Position numbers and translations under genes: made by a program. DNA of 64,000 bases from Pogonophryne albipinna (lineage: Eukaryota > Chordata > Actinopteri > Perciformes > Artedidraconidae): assembly GCA_028583405.1 (NCBI GenBank), contig CM053263.1, positions 4,693,804 to 4,757,803 of the forward strand, in the 5' to 3' direction. The notes beneath the pieces were generated by a model. The model saw only the letters and a program-made list of their open reading frames with translations, ran no database searches and had not been told where the DNA came from. The first letter of the stretch is position 1. Each line of letters begins with the position of its first letter. This document shows positions 25,224 to 39,811 of this stretch, piece by piece.

Positions 25224-25743
25224 CTGTGAGCACAAACAAAAAGGTTTTTTAAAACCACCAGATTTAAAACATGACTAGTGACCAATAATAAGGAAGTCAA
25301 AATTCAGAAGAAGCCAGAAAAGTAGTAAAAAGTGTAGGTTCAGCACAAACAGTGAATAGATATTGCCTGCTAGATATTGACATTTAGTATCCTTCTTTTC
25401 CTCAATCTCCTTTTTCCTAAGATGCCGAGGATCATTTAAAATACAATTCTTGAAACAAGTGACACATTTGAATTAGAAGTTAGTTTGCATTCGTAGAGGA
25501 GAAAGGTGAAGGGACAGCAGAACTACTTTATCTCCCTGTGGTGTGTCCCCGGGCCCTGGGCTCCCAGGAGGCAGCTGGGTGGAGGAGCTCTGTGGCGGGA
25601 CCTGTCAGAGGGCCGGCCCAGAACAGCTGATCCTCAGTGAACCATATGATGCAGCCAGAGGACCGTTAACACCAGAGCACAGAGACAAACACCCCCACAG
25701 TGCCTGATATCAAGCTTTACAAGGAGGTGACAGGAGAGGAGAG

Positions 25744-26024
25744 CAGTGGTGTGAAGTAACTAAGTAGAAGTACATTTTGGAGTAGTATTTACATGTTTTG
25801 TCACTTTATATTTCTTCTCCACTACAATTCAGTGGCAAATCAGCATAATGAGTACTTTTGATTTTGGTTCTTTAAGTATATTTTGATGCAAACACTTTTG
25901 TACTTTTAATTGAGTAACCTTTTGATTGCAGGACTTTTACTTGTAACAGAGTATTCACAGAGTATTCCTACACTCTGGTATTTCTTTTACTTAAGTACAA
26001 GATCTGAGTACTTCTTCCACCTCT
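25744..26024 (+). mobile_element. 'AAGTA/TACTT' MITE, internally deleted copy
   Basis: It starts cagtggtgtgaagtaactaa and ends gtacttcttccacctcttg, an inverted pair of ends. At 281 bp it is shorter than the copies at 6493 and 52580, so internal sequence is missing. Confidence 0.6.
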
Positions 26025-26718
26025 TGAGGAAAGAGAGGGACGGAGGGAAGTCTGATGACAAGGGGAGAAAAATCTCTTTATCTATGAGATCTAAATCAAA
26101 ACAGGAGGGCAAAGAAATCAAAGAGAGGAACTTGGAGGACATGTTAAAGAACGGGAAGAGTCAAACGGTTAAATTAGGAAGTGAGAGATGATACAGAGGG
26201 AGGGGACGACAGACTGGAGAAGGAGGCAGAAAATGAGGCTGAAACTAAAAGGTCACCAATCGCTCCAGATCGCAAAAGGCCCTCTGCAACACTGGAATAT
26301 TGATGGATGTAAAATGAACAGCAGTGCTCAGCTCACACACACACAAACTAGAACCGCATGAACGACAGACAGATTTCCCTACAGTAAAATCTGATGACAG
26401 CCAGCGTCAATAAAAGGACACTAATTAATTATTCATTACTGAGGACTGCACGAGTGATCAAAATTATATTATCGTGTGTGTGTGTGTGTGTCATGAGTTT
26501 TTGCATGTTTTATTCATGGTTACAGGCACAGCAATCACATACTAATGCTTCCTGCCACACACACACAGACAGTAGCCTGGGGGCACGTAAACTCACACAC
26601 ACACACTGTGAATGTCAGTGATAGAATACAAATTGGCACTTATAGCAAGCGAGAGGGGGACACATGATGGACCGAGATAATTATAGACTAAGTGAGCCGA
26701 GGTGTGTATGTTAACCTT

Positions 26719-26720
<2 letters not shown>

Positions 26721-26789
<69 letters not shown>
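26721..26789 (+). repeat. (GT)n microsatellite, 69 bp
   Basis: Uninterrupted GT. It reads CA in the anks1b transcript. Confidence 0.97.
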
Positions 26790-26790
<1 letters not shown>

Positions 26791-27689
26791 TCTAAGAGCT
26801 CAGGTGGGGGGTCAGTGTGATAGATGACCCTTGAGTGTTGTGCTGCCTCTGACTTCATGGGCTGTGGAATTGAAAAAGCTTTCCGTCTCGCTGTGCGGTT
26901 CTGTTGGAAATAAAGTGCAGCTGTGATTCTCTGATAGGCTCAAACTGAAGAAACTCAGATATTTCATCGCCAAACTGGAACTCCGACCGATAAAGTCCAA
27001 ACAGTTTGCCACTGAGTGTTTAACAGAGCGTGTGGAAAGGGAGTAAGCAGGTGAAGTAGATTCTACTCTCAATATGTCAGTATAAAAAGGCTCCAGATGA
27101 GAATAAATAAGGTCAATAAAACAATGTCTGCAGGCTGTGAACGGCTGTCTGAGCACAAATAGTAATTACACATCTAAAGTAATTCAACAACCAGAAGCTG
27201 TCGTGTTCCTGCAACAACAAGTGAATACTCAATAAGAGGAGAGGGCTTGTGGCTTCAGTCTGTCTGATACTGCCCTCTGCTGTCAAGATAGACAAAATGC
27301 AGGCATTTATTTCAGCAGAGAACATTCCCTTTTTCTTGCATACACAAATAACATGAATATTTAACTACAGCTTCAACTTATGATTTTCTTTTGTTATTAA
27401 TTAGTATACAGTTTCTCATAACAATCAATTGTCAGAAAAAAAAGAAGGGAAAATGTCACAACCCTTATTACTCGTGATTATTATGCCGTGTCATACATTG
27501 TAGCTCACTGCCATCAGTGTGAGAGTTCATGTTTAAATTGGTCATTGGAGGGAAAAGCCCTTTGGATAAAATCTCTCAATTTGACAGATTAAATGAACAA
27601 ACTGAATAACTGCTCAAGTACAAACTCTGTGCTTTTGAATATAACAGCCACTGATATGGTGGAACGTATGCTGAATCCTATTTGATGTC

Positions 27690-27982
27690 ATTATATAAAG
27701 GGCCGCCACTTGGGGAACAGGCAAGGCAAGTAAGACGGTCCACAGCAACGACAACAAGAAACACCCTTTAATTTACTGCAACGACATGTCGGGAAACCCC
27801 CTCAAGGCGGCCCCATGCATCACGCGCCGTAAAATGCTGCTTATTTTCGTAAGTTCCATTGCCTCCGGGGGGGGGGGGGGGGGGTGCTGTTGGCTGTGCG
27901 TGGTGATGAAAAGCTGGTTCGAGGGGCCCCCAGTGAATGTTTGCCTAGGGCCCCCACAGACTCTAGAATCGGCACTGATTTT
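27690..27982. repeat. Probable interspersed repeat with poly-G run
   Basis: The segment gggccgccacttggggaaca...catgtcgggaaacccc...ctagggcccccacag resembles a dispersed teleost repeat as I remember it. A run of 18 G occupies 27868-27885. Family and exact ends are unknown. Confidence 0.4.
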
Positions 27983-28130
27983 ATAAGAACAATGTTTGCC
28001 TTAAACTGCAAAGTTCACAAGACGCTCTTGAAGACAGGATCAGACGCGAAGTAATCCTCCATGATTTTTTTTCCTCCAAAAGTTTGGATTTTAAACGCAC
28101 CAATCCCCTGTCATAACTGAGTAACCCTAC

Positions 28131-28315
28131 CTTGACTCGTGTCAGGGTCCCGTTGGGTCTGTCGGGCCGCTCCTCGTCAGAGAGCCGCCCGCTGCCAAAG
28201 CTGTCCATGGAGTGAGAGGAGATGGTGTGGCAGAGCTCCTCGAAGGAGTAGTCTCTGTCCCGGCACTTTTTGATCTCGTGGAGCAGCTTGGACAGCTCAC
28301 TTGTCACGGCATCAT
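28131..28315 (-). CDS. anks1b: anks1b exon H: conserved linker segment
   Basis: This is a 185-bp exon with acceptor cctctccccag and donor gtaggg. It completes an Asn codon begun in exon G and ends in phase 0. It encodes TSELSKLLHEIKKCRDRDYS followed by FEELCHTISSHSMDSFGSGR. ELSKLL-EIK-C...DYSFE-LCHTIS is an ANKS1B signature; the HS(M/L)DS..SGR...SDE part is also found in ANKS1A, which shows common ancestry. The C-terminal part is acidic and polar. The exon length is not a multiple of three. Confidence 0.95.
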
Positions 28316-29003
28316 CTGGGGAGAGGTCCAAGGGAAGTAAGAGAAACAGCCAAAGTCTCCAGCAAAGGTGAAAATAAATCTGTTTTATGACTGATTTAAA
28401 CACCAAATCAGACTGCTAAGCACACATTGGGTAGAATATATTCATTTAAATCATCCTTTTATTATATTTAGACATACTGTACAAATGGTTTCCTAAACAA
28501 ACATGAGGTTGTTGCAATGCTACATTTAGAACATAGGGGGCAGCGCATGACAGGGATTAGCATGTCAGTGCAGAGCGGTAGTAACTGTCTGTCTCCACTA
28601 CAGGAGCTGCTCTCCATGACTGGGTTTATACTCTATTGTTGCAAAAATAAATTACTTATGTTGTATGTTTTTACAACAACAAATAAAGGCACAATAATCC
28701 AAGTTAAAATATATTTCAGGATGAAAGTTAAATTATTCCTCTCGGCTACACAGTTGGACTTCAGTGTATTTCCTTTACTAACATAAATAATCAGCATTAA
28801 TAATGAAATAATAAGATGTTGAAGAATATCTCAAAACATATCATGGACCTAATGCATAATGTATTGGTTTCCAGTATGACGTATTCTAATATCACAAAAA
28901 ACAATAGAAACATTAGAAACATTTCCCTTAAAGCACCTTCAATCCCAGTATGAACCTAATCATTGTTTGTGGTTGTTCCCATGTGTGTGTGTGTGTTACT
29001 CAC
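28316..29003. other. 0.7-kb intron of anks1b between exons G and H
   Basis: AT-rich with no feature beyond the splice signals and the short (GT)n run at 28983-28997, which abuts the exon G donor. Confidence 0.8.
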
Positions 29004-29126
29004 TCTTGTGTCTGAGGGAGGGGGAGGCACAGGGTGAGGGGACGGAGGTTCGAGGGGCAGGGATGGGACATTTTCTGACTGGCTCCTCCACGATACTCCT
29101 CCTCTCCATCTCTTCCATCATGTATT
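29004..29126 (-). CDS. anks1b: anks1b exon G: linker after ankyrin repeats, proline-rich
   Basis: This is a 123-bp exon (phase 1 to 1) with acceptor cttttctctgtag and donor gtgagt. It encodes EYMMEEMERRSIVEEPVRKC followed by PIPAPRTSVPSPCASPSLRH. The EY...RS(I/T)V-EEPV start matches the stretch that follows the ankyrin block in ANKS1B; the Pro/Ser-rich remainder is less conserved and is probably disordered. A short (CA)n run follows the donor within a few bases. The exon is symmetric, so an isoform lacking it would stay in frame. Confidence 0.88.
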
Positions 29127-31775
29127 CTACAGAGAAAAGGAGACAAGAGAGTAGGAGGATGGATGGTCAGACAATAAGAGAAGAAGCTGCAAAACAGGGA
29201 GAAAGAGGAGAAAGTCAAACTGGTTTGAAGAGGAGTTTTGAGGAAGATGTGATGTTCTAGGACGGTGCAGAAGCATGGGGGAGGAGAAGCATCTCAGAGA
29301 CATTTTCCTGGATCAATATAATAGCACGAGCATCAGCATGGTAAACAGCTTGTGTCGCATCCAATTCTCACTTTTCCCCACACCGCAAAATCACTTCACA
29401 GCTCCAGCTAATAGAGCACTCTGCTATTCATAAAAGCAAAAAGGGAAGGAATACTGTACGTGAGGAATGGAAAATCACTCTCAGGTACCTGTGGGGGGGT
29501 AATAAGTTGGATGATAAACTTCCCTAAGTGAGTCATTAGCGGCAAGATAACTCACAAGCACGCATACACGGTGAAATGCTAATGAAGAATCCTATTACAG
29601 TCAGAATAGTGTTTATTTATTTGTTTTATGAATCTTGCTTTTGTAGTGACAACTGCACTGTAAGTATATGTAGGTATATTACAAGTTGCTGCTACACGGT
29701 AAGAAGTGAACTGGGATTGAATTTGAACAGGGGGGTAAGGCAGGCGCTGAAAATCGATTGATATTTTTCTTATAACAAGGTGCCTGTGGCAACCAGTAAG
29801 CCTTGCAGCTGGTACAATTGAGATTGTGTGTGCGTGTGCGTGTGTGTGTGCGCGTGTCCTTCTCCATCTCCTCTCCAACAGGAAATGGCATGCAGCTGAT
29901 CTTTTCACCAAGTCACAGCTGTGTCCTTCTCCCTCTCTCCCCCCCCTCTCACAAACACATTCAGGCTCCTATTTATGCTGAAGTCCAAATCTCTCCGTTG
30001 ATTAGATTTTGATCATGGCTGCTATTCTTGAGCAATATCTACCATCACATGAATAACTGACTCCTAAAAAAGGTGTAAGTATTGAATTTATGTCTACAAA
30101 AAGTGTGATTCTGGATATACAACAGTATTTACACTTCAAAAAAGTATTTTTCTTGCACTGCTCAGGATTTTAGCAGCAGTCAAGGTATAATGGATGATTT
30201 CAAGTCAAAAGTTATACAGCTGCCGTAACCTGAACAACTGTACTGACACAACAGCTGTCAGTCAGCACAAACACATCCTGTGAAGCCAAGCTTTATTGAG
30301 ACTTAAAAAAAGATGATACCTCGATAAGAATATGTTTTGTATTCATCAGTGACGAGCTGGAACAAGCATAACTTCATAAATATACTATAATACTGTCAGT
30401 GTGGACTATTTGTCTTAGCTTAAAGTAGCTCTTATTGATTGTATGGGGCTACTTGGGGGCAAAATAACAAGCTGTTATGTTGTGTTTAGAGTTAAAAAAA
30501 CAGTTCTCAATTTACATATCCAGCAGACATGGAGCAACATTAGCATGCATCTGAAGTCCCGTTTCTTGCCACCTGATGAATTTGAATCGTTCTCGGCTCT
30601 GAGGAAAACGACGTCCTGCTTCTAAAGTAGGTTGATGAGATCTTTACGACTGAACCAAGACAGATACGTTTATTCCAAAACAATGATCTTAAATCTATTT
30701 ATTTTGTATCAGAATCAAACATTAAACATTACAGTAGCTTTAAGTCTATTTTCTAAAGTTATTTTCTAGCTGCAGCCAGTTTGTAACATTCCTGGGAGTT
30801 CCATGTTTTCCTTTTCATGATGAGTCCAAGTTAAGACACGGTTAATTTAGGCTCTGACACATTCTCCTCATCCCTCTATCCCTCCATCACCGTCTGCCAG
30901 TATCTCCCTCTCTATAAATCATCTGTAGCTGAGTGCAGCCACAGATTACACACGCACAGATCGAGCAGGCCTCCAGGCCGCAGATTACAGCGTTCACACT
31001 GCGCCTCGTAATCTCCTCAGGACAACACTGTCTTTAGAAGTTGCAATCTGGAGGATCTATGGGTCTCTGCGGACTGCGGAGTGAACTCACACTAACAATC
31101 ACTGGTCACACACAAAACACATACTGCAGTAAACATGAGGGAAAGAATGGCCCATAAATGGCAGGTTGAAAACCAAGATGCGGAAGACTGAAGAAAGAAA
31201 TCAAACAACTTATTTCTCTTTGGCTGAAAGAGTCTGCTGCATCTCAAAAGTGCTGTTTTGAATATGTGACTTGTTGAATTACGAGACAAACGTTTATTTT
31301 TCTATTCACACATATGCATCTTCACAAACACTTGACATCCATGCCCCTTTTTAGCTTTATAGAGTGAAGACTGTGGTTGGTTGGTGAATTGTAGACTGAC
31401 CAGCTGACAAAGTGAGGAATAGATCTGCTGGTTGCAGCCTCAAAATATCTATAAAATATTGCAGCTCATGTCATCTGAAGTACTCCATCCACATTTTGGA
31501 TGATTTTGGTCTAAATAGTGCCGTCAGCTATCATAGAATGTGCATAATAGCATAATATTTAATACAATAATGATAACATTGAGATTGCTTAAAAAATAAG
31601 CTGTATTGTATTCGATGGATAGTATCGTCTATTTTTTCAGCGATATAGTACATTAATTGTAAGTGAGTATTACATGTTTTGCTCCTGAAATTACCCAATC
31701 TTTCATGCAGTATTCATCTAGACTACTGTATGTATAGGTTTTGTGTGTGTGAACGTGTTTGTGTGTGTGTCTTAC
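29127..31775. other. 2.6-kb intron of anks1b between exons F and G
   Basis: No gene or clear mobile element. There is a short GT/GC run near 29825-29857 and a CA-rich (transcript sense) run at 31743-31770 directly at the exon F donor. Confidence 0.75.
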
Positions 31776-31877
31776 CTTGGATAAGAGCAGTGATTTGCTG
31801 AGATTTGGATGCAGGATGATCTCTCAGGATCTCGAGAGCCGTTCTCCCCTTGCAGTCTGTCAGACTGGTGTCGATGT
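31776..31877 (-). CDS. anks1b: anks1b exon F: end of ankyrin repeat 6 and partial repeat 7
   Basis: This is a 102-bp exon, phase 1 at both ends and so skippable in frame. It encodes IDTSLTDCKGRTALEILRDH and then PASKSQQITALIQ, matching the family segment that closes the ankyrin block. The acceptor is extraordinary: about 205 bp of uninterrupted (TG)n, then TCAG, then the exon, with no ordinary C/T polypyrimidine tract. The donor gtaaga is followed at once by a CA-rich run (31743-31770 on the plus strand). The coding frame is intact, so it is called a real exon; how efficiently it is used cannot be seen. Confidence 0.92.
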
Positions 31878-33479
<1,602 letters not shown>

Positions 33480-33555
33480 CTGAGTCAAGCAGCAGGCGGA
33501 CTACATCCATCTTCCCAAAGAGAGCCGCCTCATGGAGGGCACTGCCATTCTCCGT
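33480..33555 (-). CDS. anks1b: anks1b exon E: ankyrin repeat 6 (first part)
   Basis: This is a 76-bp exon with acceptor tgttcccctcag and donor gtgggt. It starts on a codon boundary after exon D and leaves one base for exon F. It encodes [21 protein letters not shown], the inner helix pair of repeat 6, followed by [16 protein letters not shown] is highly characteristic of ANKS1 proteins. About 50 bp upstream in transcript order lies the TTGCC tail of a truncated L2 LINE, so the branch-point region is squeezed between the LINE end and the exon. Skipping this exon would shift the frame. Confidence 0.95.
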
Positions 33556-33608
33556 CTGAGGGGAACAGAGAGTGTGTGTTATTATTCCATCACTTTCACA
33601 ATTTGACA

Positions 33609-33890
33609 CAAGGCAAGGCAAGTTTATTTATATAGCACTTTTCAACACAAGGCAATTCAAAATGCTTTCCAAAAATTAAAGACATTAAGAGCATAAAACA
33701 CAATAGAAACATTAAAAAGCAAAGATAATAAAACATGAATAGCACAGGTACATGAATAAAAGTTACAGTGTAAAATGTGAATAGTTCAATTAAAAGCAGC
33801 GGCAAAAAGAAAAGTCTTCAGCCTGGATTTAAAAGTAGTAAGAGTTGCAGTGGACCTGCAGGTCTCTGGTAGTTTGTTCCAGATATTTGG
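33609..33890 (-). mobile_element. L2 LINE 3' fragment, copy 3
   Basis: On the minus strand it runs from ccaaatatctggaacaaact through ctgcaggtccactgcaactc to gctatataaataaacttgcc with two TTGCC units. It clearly belongs to the same family as 18182-19871 and 49582-51550 but is more diverged. It is in the same orientation as anks1b. Its tail lies about 50 bp upstream of exon E. Confidence 0.88.
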
Positions 33891-35248
33891 CAATATCCCT
33901 AACCAAATTCTCACATTCCTCTACCCCTAGTCTTCCTGTGAAATTATAGTTATTTTGACACTTTTCTAACCTTTTTATATTCCTTTCAACCTTCTCTTTC
34001 ATCCATTTTGCATCCCCAGACAACATATTTCCCCTGTTTTACTGTTACCCGAACACAGACAAAAATACACAACCAAAAGTGCATAGGGAGGCATTGAAGG
34101 CATAATAAAAAAAAAGATTTAAAGGTTGCAAGAAAACAATAGTTACATTTGATACAATGCCTGTTTTTCTCTGGCAGTAAAACACAAGATTTACAAATAT
34201 AAATCACATTCTCATGCCTGCAAACAGAATGAGGCCACACTGATTTCAACTGTGACACAAGCAGCAGGAGAGTGTGTGGAAACTTCCCAACTCCCCTCGC
34301 CATATGCCGGCCTGTATCGGCTTCCACTGCTTCAGATATGAGGATATTACAGATATGATGCAACACATGGAAACTAGTGAGGGGGGGGCGTTGGTACAGT
34401 ACGAACCTCATCTCATATCAGCAGTGAGGAGAGAAATGTAATCTGACAAGCCTACTTTTATCAGCAACACTCAGGAGCCACATACAAAGAACAGATGTTT
34501 ACAATCACGCTGCGTGGGAGGAATAAGAACTACGATGCACGTGACTATGACATTTTCAAATACTTTGGTTTGGTGTTTAAAAAAGTGAAACAGATGGGTG
34601 GTGGTAAGTTGGTCGGGTCACATTCAAACAATACTAATGTTTTGTTCAAAATTAATAATATAATTTTCAATGACAGATTGAAACATTTACAAAACATTGA
34701 TGGCATACAAAACAGAATGACTGTAGTAAACATTACCAAGAATTAAAACATACATTTGTGCAAACCATATTCTTGCCATAAAGAACAGGTAAGAAAAGAA
34801 ACATTGCAATGTATTTCCAGGTATTCAATTAGTTTTAAAGAGTAACGTTTGTAAAACTCTAAAGTTAACTAATTACATCCACTTTTTTTGGTAAGAAAAC
34901 AGCAAAAGAGAGACAGAGAATGATCAGTTAGAACCGCTGTATTGATTATTAGTATTAACACAGTCTAATTATTATATAATGATACAACATAAGACTGTAT
35001 GTGCTTAAGTGCAAAGGACACGATTAAAATATAGTTTAAAGGGAATTCAATGATAGAAAATGTTATGTTGACTCTCTGGCATCAGTATATTCCACACTTT
35101 TAATTCTAATGCTGTGTTAGAAATTGTGTTTCTATATTTTCCAGAAACATATTGCCGTGTGCAGACTGCTTGAAGCTAAAGTACCCTCAAGGGACACGAC
35201 AAATGTAAACTTGAACCACACACAGCCATGACAAAACGATACTCTTAC

Positions 35249-35503
<255 letters not shown>

Positions 35504-35899
35504 TATGCCGAATTAGTTGCATCCTTTACGGTTGGCTTCCTGATCCCTTATGAAAACCTGCAGCGGAGCAGACTCGCAGCCTTAATGAAGACGAATGATC
35601 TGGACCACAGCCAGGTCTGCTGAAACACAGCCGGGAAATTCAACTCAACGCAACACTGCACCAGATCTGCAGAGAATCCCCAAAACGTACTGAAGTCGCC
35701 CTGTTTCCTCTGCATCAAAAAAGTGTCATCGGACAACATATGGCCACTCAAAAGGTCAAAGGTCAGTCATCCAGGGAGAATGGTCTAGGTGTAAATCCCA
35801 ATTGTATCCATATTAGTGACATAGCGTGATTGACTATGGTACCAATATTTTACCCACAGTAGCGGAGGTGGGAGCACAGGAAATGATCCACCCCTGTTT

Positions 35900-36081
<182 letters not shown>

Positions 36082-36307
36082 TGCCCTTCTAACCCCTCCT
36101 CTATGGTCATCTCTATACCACTTCCCGTCCCCTTTTCCATGACGATTACGCGATGATGTCACGAGGAAACGAGGTAGGCCATTCCCCCTCTCTTAAGAGT
36201 TTCCGGGAATTGAAAGGCAGAAGACTTGAATGTAAATGCCCACTTAGGAGAGGCTGTCGACAGGGTTTATGTGTGTATGTGTGAGTGTGTGTGTTTATTC
36301 TAAACTC

Positions 36308-36475
36308 TTGCCCTGTGTTGTTGGCTGACCGCCCAGCAGCAGGTTGCTTCATAGGGACTTCCTCTCATTATGGAAACATTCAGAGAAAGAGAGAGTGACT
36401 TTGCTGCTGCTATAAATTATTCATTCACACTCAAACAGACCTATATGGCTTGACACCAATTACTGACCCACCCAC
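36308..36475. repeat. Member 1 of an unrecognised intronic sequence pair
   Basis: It shares ttgcccTgtgtt, cagcagcaggtt/cttc, catta tgg/tga, tataaattattcattca, gtggcttgac and caattact with 40857-41020 in the same orientation. It is on the 3' side of exon D in transcript order. Not a family I recognise. Confidence 0.6.
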
Positions 36476-36511
36476 CCACCCACCCACCCCCACACACACA
36501 CACACACACAC
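36468..36511 (+). repeat. (CCCA)n plus (CA)n compound microsatellite
   Basis: Several ccca/ccac units followed by CA units. Confidence 0.9.
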
Positions 36512-36908
36512 TTGTGTAATGAGCTATTGAGCATAGCAGGCCGGTTAGCCAATAGACTTTCAATATTTTTTGTTTGAAAAGCGGAGGAGATAAACCTGCA
36601 AGAACCAATAAGTAAAACAAAAAACTGTCCCAAAGATAAAGGAGATATAAGGGTGATATTTAGTAAGGGAAACCATGAACCACCACACAAACGTAATTAA
36701 CACGAATAACAGCAGAAACCAGATAAAATGAAACAACTGAGATATCTATGAGTGTTTTCCTGTGTGAGTTCAAAGATGCACACTTTTTATTTTACTGCAT
36801 CCAGGTGTTGAATTACATAAGCCTGCCTGGGATGGTGACACAGCAGTTTTCTGTGTGTGGTCACAGTATGAAGCTCGAACCTGCAAAGCTGAGCCATGCA
36901 AACCTTTT

Positions 36909-37156
<248 letters not shown>

Positions 37157-37297
37157 CAGGAGGCAGAGAAGAAGGCGCTGAGTCATGCTTCTCCTCGCTG
37201 TGGGAGCACCAGAACGACTCTGTTTCAAACAGGTCAAGTTGTTCACATCTTTCCGCAGATGAAAAAGTCTCCAGGCCAGCAGTGGGACCCCGAAAAT

Positions 37298-37754
37298 GTT
37301 GAGTACCACAAAGTGTTATGATAGAAATGTATAGTACGGGTCCCAAGCACGACTGCCGGATGCTAACTTGGGCAATTTGCGTGTGGTTTATATGCTATAT
37401 TGAGCGTGTTGAAACAATGTATGACATTTTATGGACCAAAAACTGCAGTTTTGTGTCCCCTAAACTTTAAAATCAGCCCCAAAATTCATCAAAATCAGCT
37501 CACCAGGAGTAGAAATATGGCCTCTTTCTGGTTAAAACTGCAATTTATGATCCTGAAAATATCCGAATCTGATTCAACATCCTCAATAACCCAAATTGTC
37601 CAAATCGGTCAAGACATGTTTTAACAATTGTCTACATATGCAAATGAGTGCAATTTATGCTAATTGTGCAAATTGCCCAACATATGAAAGTTAGCATTGG
37701 CAGTTTCACTGCCGTACTATACATTTCTAACATAAAACTTTGGGGTACTCAACA
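37298..37754. mobile_element. MITE with long inverted termini, 457 bp
   Basis: The left end tgttgagtaccacaaagtgt, then tatgatagaaatgtatagta, matches the reverse complement of the right end over about 43 bases with three mismatches. Weaker similarity continues inward (actgcc-atgctaactt). There is no coding capacity. Such arms would form a stable hairpin. The superfamily is unknown and no target duplication is evident. Confidence 0.75.
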
Positions 37755-38514
37755 CTTCTGGGTTCACAATAGGACTTAAACTAACAGCCTAAAAAGGAAG
37801 AACGGGGCATATGTTACGCTACGCCATATGTCTTTGAGCCAGATTTGGAAAACCGTAGAAACAGTAACAACTATACATTCAGAGGGTTCTCTTTCTCTTT
37901 TTGTTGTTGAATTTGTATCTATTATTTCTCATGTCTGTTTGAAAACCCTGACACATATTGATCCCTGCTGCTGTGGGTCCTGAGCTTCTGACCTTTCTTG
38001 TATTTTAATTCAGACTCGGCAGCTTCCTGAGGCTTTGAGTCCGAAGCAGCGCTGAAACCCCTTGAAGCTGGGTTTCCTTCAATCTCTCATGAACAACAAA
38101 CAGCAGAGTAAAGGATCTCAGTGGGAGACAAGACCCCCCCCCCCCCACAGACATTCAAGTGTATTAAAGTACATGTGAAAAGAAAGCATCACCTCATAGG
38201 TACACAGGTTACAACATACACTGAGGTTTAAATCAACACACCTTTTCTTTAATCTGTGAGTACCACACGAGATCTGAGACCTTGAGTCCACACAGATTTT
38301 GAGACACTTCATGACTTCATAAAATAAATTTCACAGATTGAAAGGACAATTGTTATACATGTTTGATTTTAACATAGTGAAAAGCATAATGAACGTGCAG
38401 TTATTTTGTTTCCACTTTCTTTCCCTCTCTTTTCCTTACATTTATTTTTCATTGATTTGATATTGTACGTTCTTTTCAACCTGGAAATGTGTGTATACAG
38501 TATATATGTGTATG

Positions 38515-38518
<4 letters not shown>

Positions 38519-38550
<32 letters not shown>
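38519..38550. repeat. (TA)n microsatellite
   Basis: About 16 TA units preceded by tatgtatatg repeats. Confidence 0.9.
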
Positions 38551-38555
<5 letters not shown>

Positions 38556-39811
38556 GTTACTAAGTTTGTTGGTAAAATGCTGAACACTTGGATCCCTGTC
38601 CAATATCGTTGAATTGAATTAGTAGAGTACAAAAAGTACCTCAGTAAGAGAGAGAGAAAATAAACGTCTTCTAAAACAAAACAATCGGAAAGGGCTCAAC
38701 TCAAATAGGCTCAGGAGCCTGATAAATCCAGACCAGGGCTGTTTTTTCTGCACTTAACATTTAAGACAAGTGAGCGAAGCCAAATAGTTTAGTTTGCCAG
38801 AGGAAATCGTCTCCAGAGAAAGACAACAGTGAGGAGAGCAGCAAAGCGTGGTGTTGTTTTGACAAGGCCTCAGAAAAACAAATGATCCAGAAAGAGTGGG
38901 GACAAAGCAGTGTTTGAATTGTCCAGAGAACTCCAAACACACAGTGTGATAGAAGAAGGGGAAGAGGGGTTCAGACAGCATGACGGAGTGTGTGCAGTCA
39001 TGAAGCTCCATAGACTGAGGTAGCTTTATTCAGACTGTTGGTAAAGAGGAGTGAGGTGACAGGGAACTCTCTCAGGAACATACTGTCCTCTTCCTCTTCC
39101 TCCTCTCTCAATTCTTCCCCCCAATCAATTATTCATCCCTCCCACCACCACACCATAGGAAGCATGCAAGGTGTATACATGCTCTCTGGCTCCTTTCAGA
39201 AGGAGAATGTGCCAAGCGTTTACGCCTGTGGTGGATTATATACAAAAACAACAAAGCCATACTCCCTTTCATTAAAAACAGAAGACTGCAGCTTTTGAAA
39301 TATTCAAATACAGCAGAGTCAGAGTCGCAGAGATTTTTAAAGATTTACTCAGACAAAAGGACAAAGAGTCACCTTCTGCACTCACATCAGCATCACTAAA
39401 ACGAATAAAGCGCCACTTCTTATCGATTATGTTCAAGAAATTTCACCTCCTGACCAAAAGTGTTAAACTTTTGACATCAGTACAGTAAATGTGTAAATAT
39501 TTGAAAGGAATCTGAACGTGAACATTTCTATGAGGACTACTTTCTTCACCTCCCAGCTGGCACATTTAAATAAGAAACAGCCAACAATAGATCCTGGGTT
39601 ACGGTTAGGGTTCGTTCAGGTAACAGTTTCCTTTTTCAAATCCAATTTTGTCAAAAGGAACATGGTTTTCCCCAAGCCAAAAACACAGTTCTTGCTATTT
39701 CATTATCTCTTTTGTGTCTGCAAGGCTGTGATAATCTGAGTCAGGAATCTGTGATATCCTCGGATGCTGATGTAGGACAACAGCAGCTGAAAGCCATTCG
39801 TTCTCTCTTAC

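Larger units (their letters stand above)
25224..28130. other. 2.9-kb intron of anks1b between exons H and I
   Basis: It holds a 'TACTT' MITE copy (25744-26024), a TG array at 26721 and a repeat-like element at about 27690-27982 with a poly-G run. The rest shows no gene. Confidence 0.75.
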
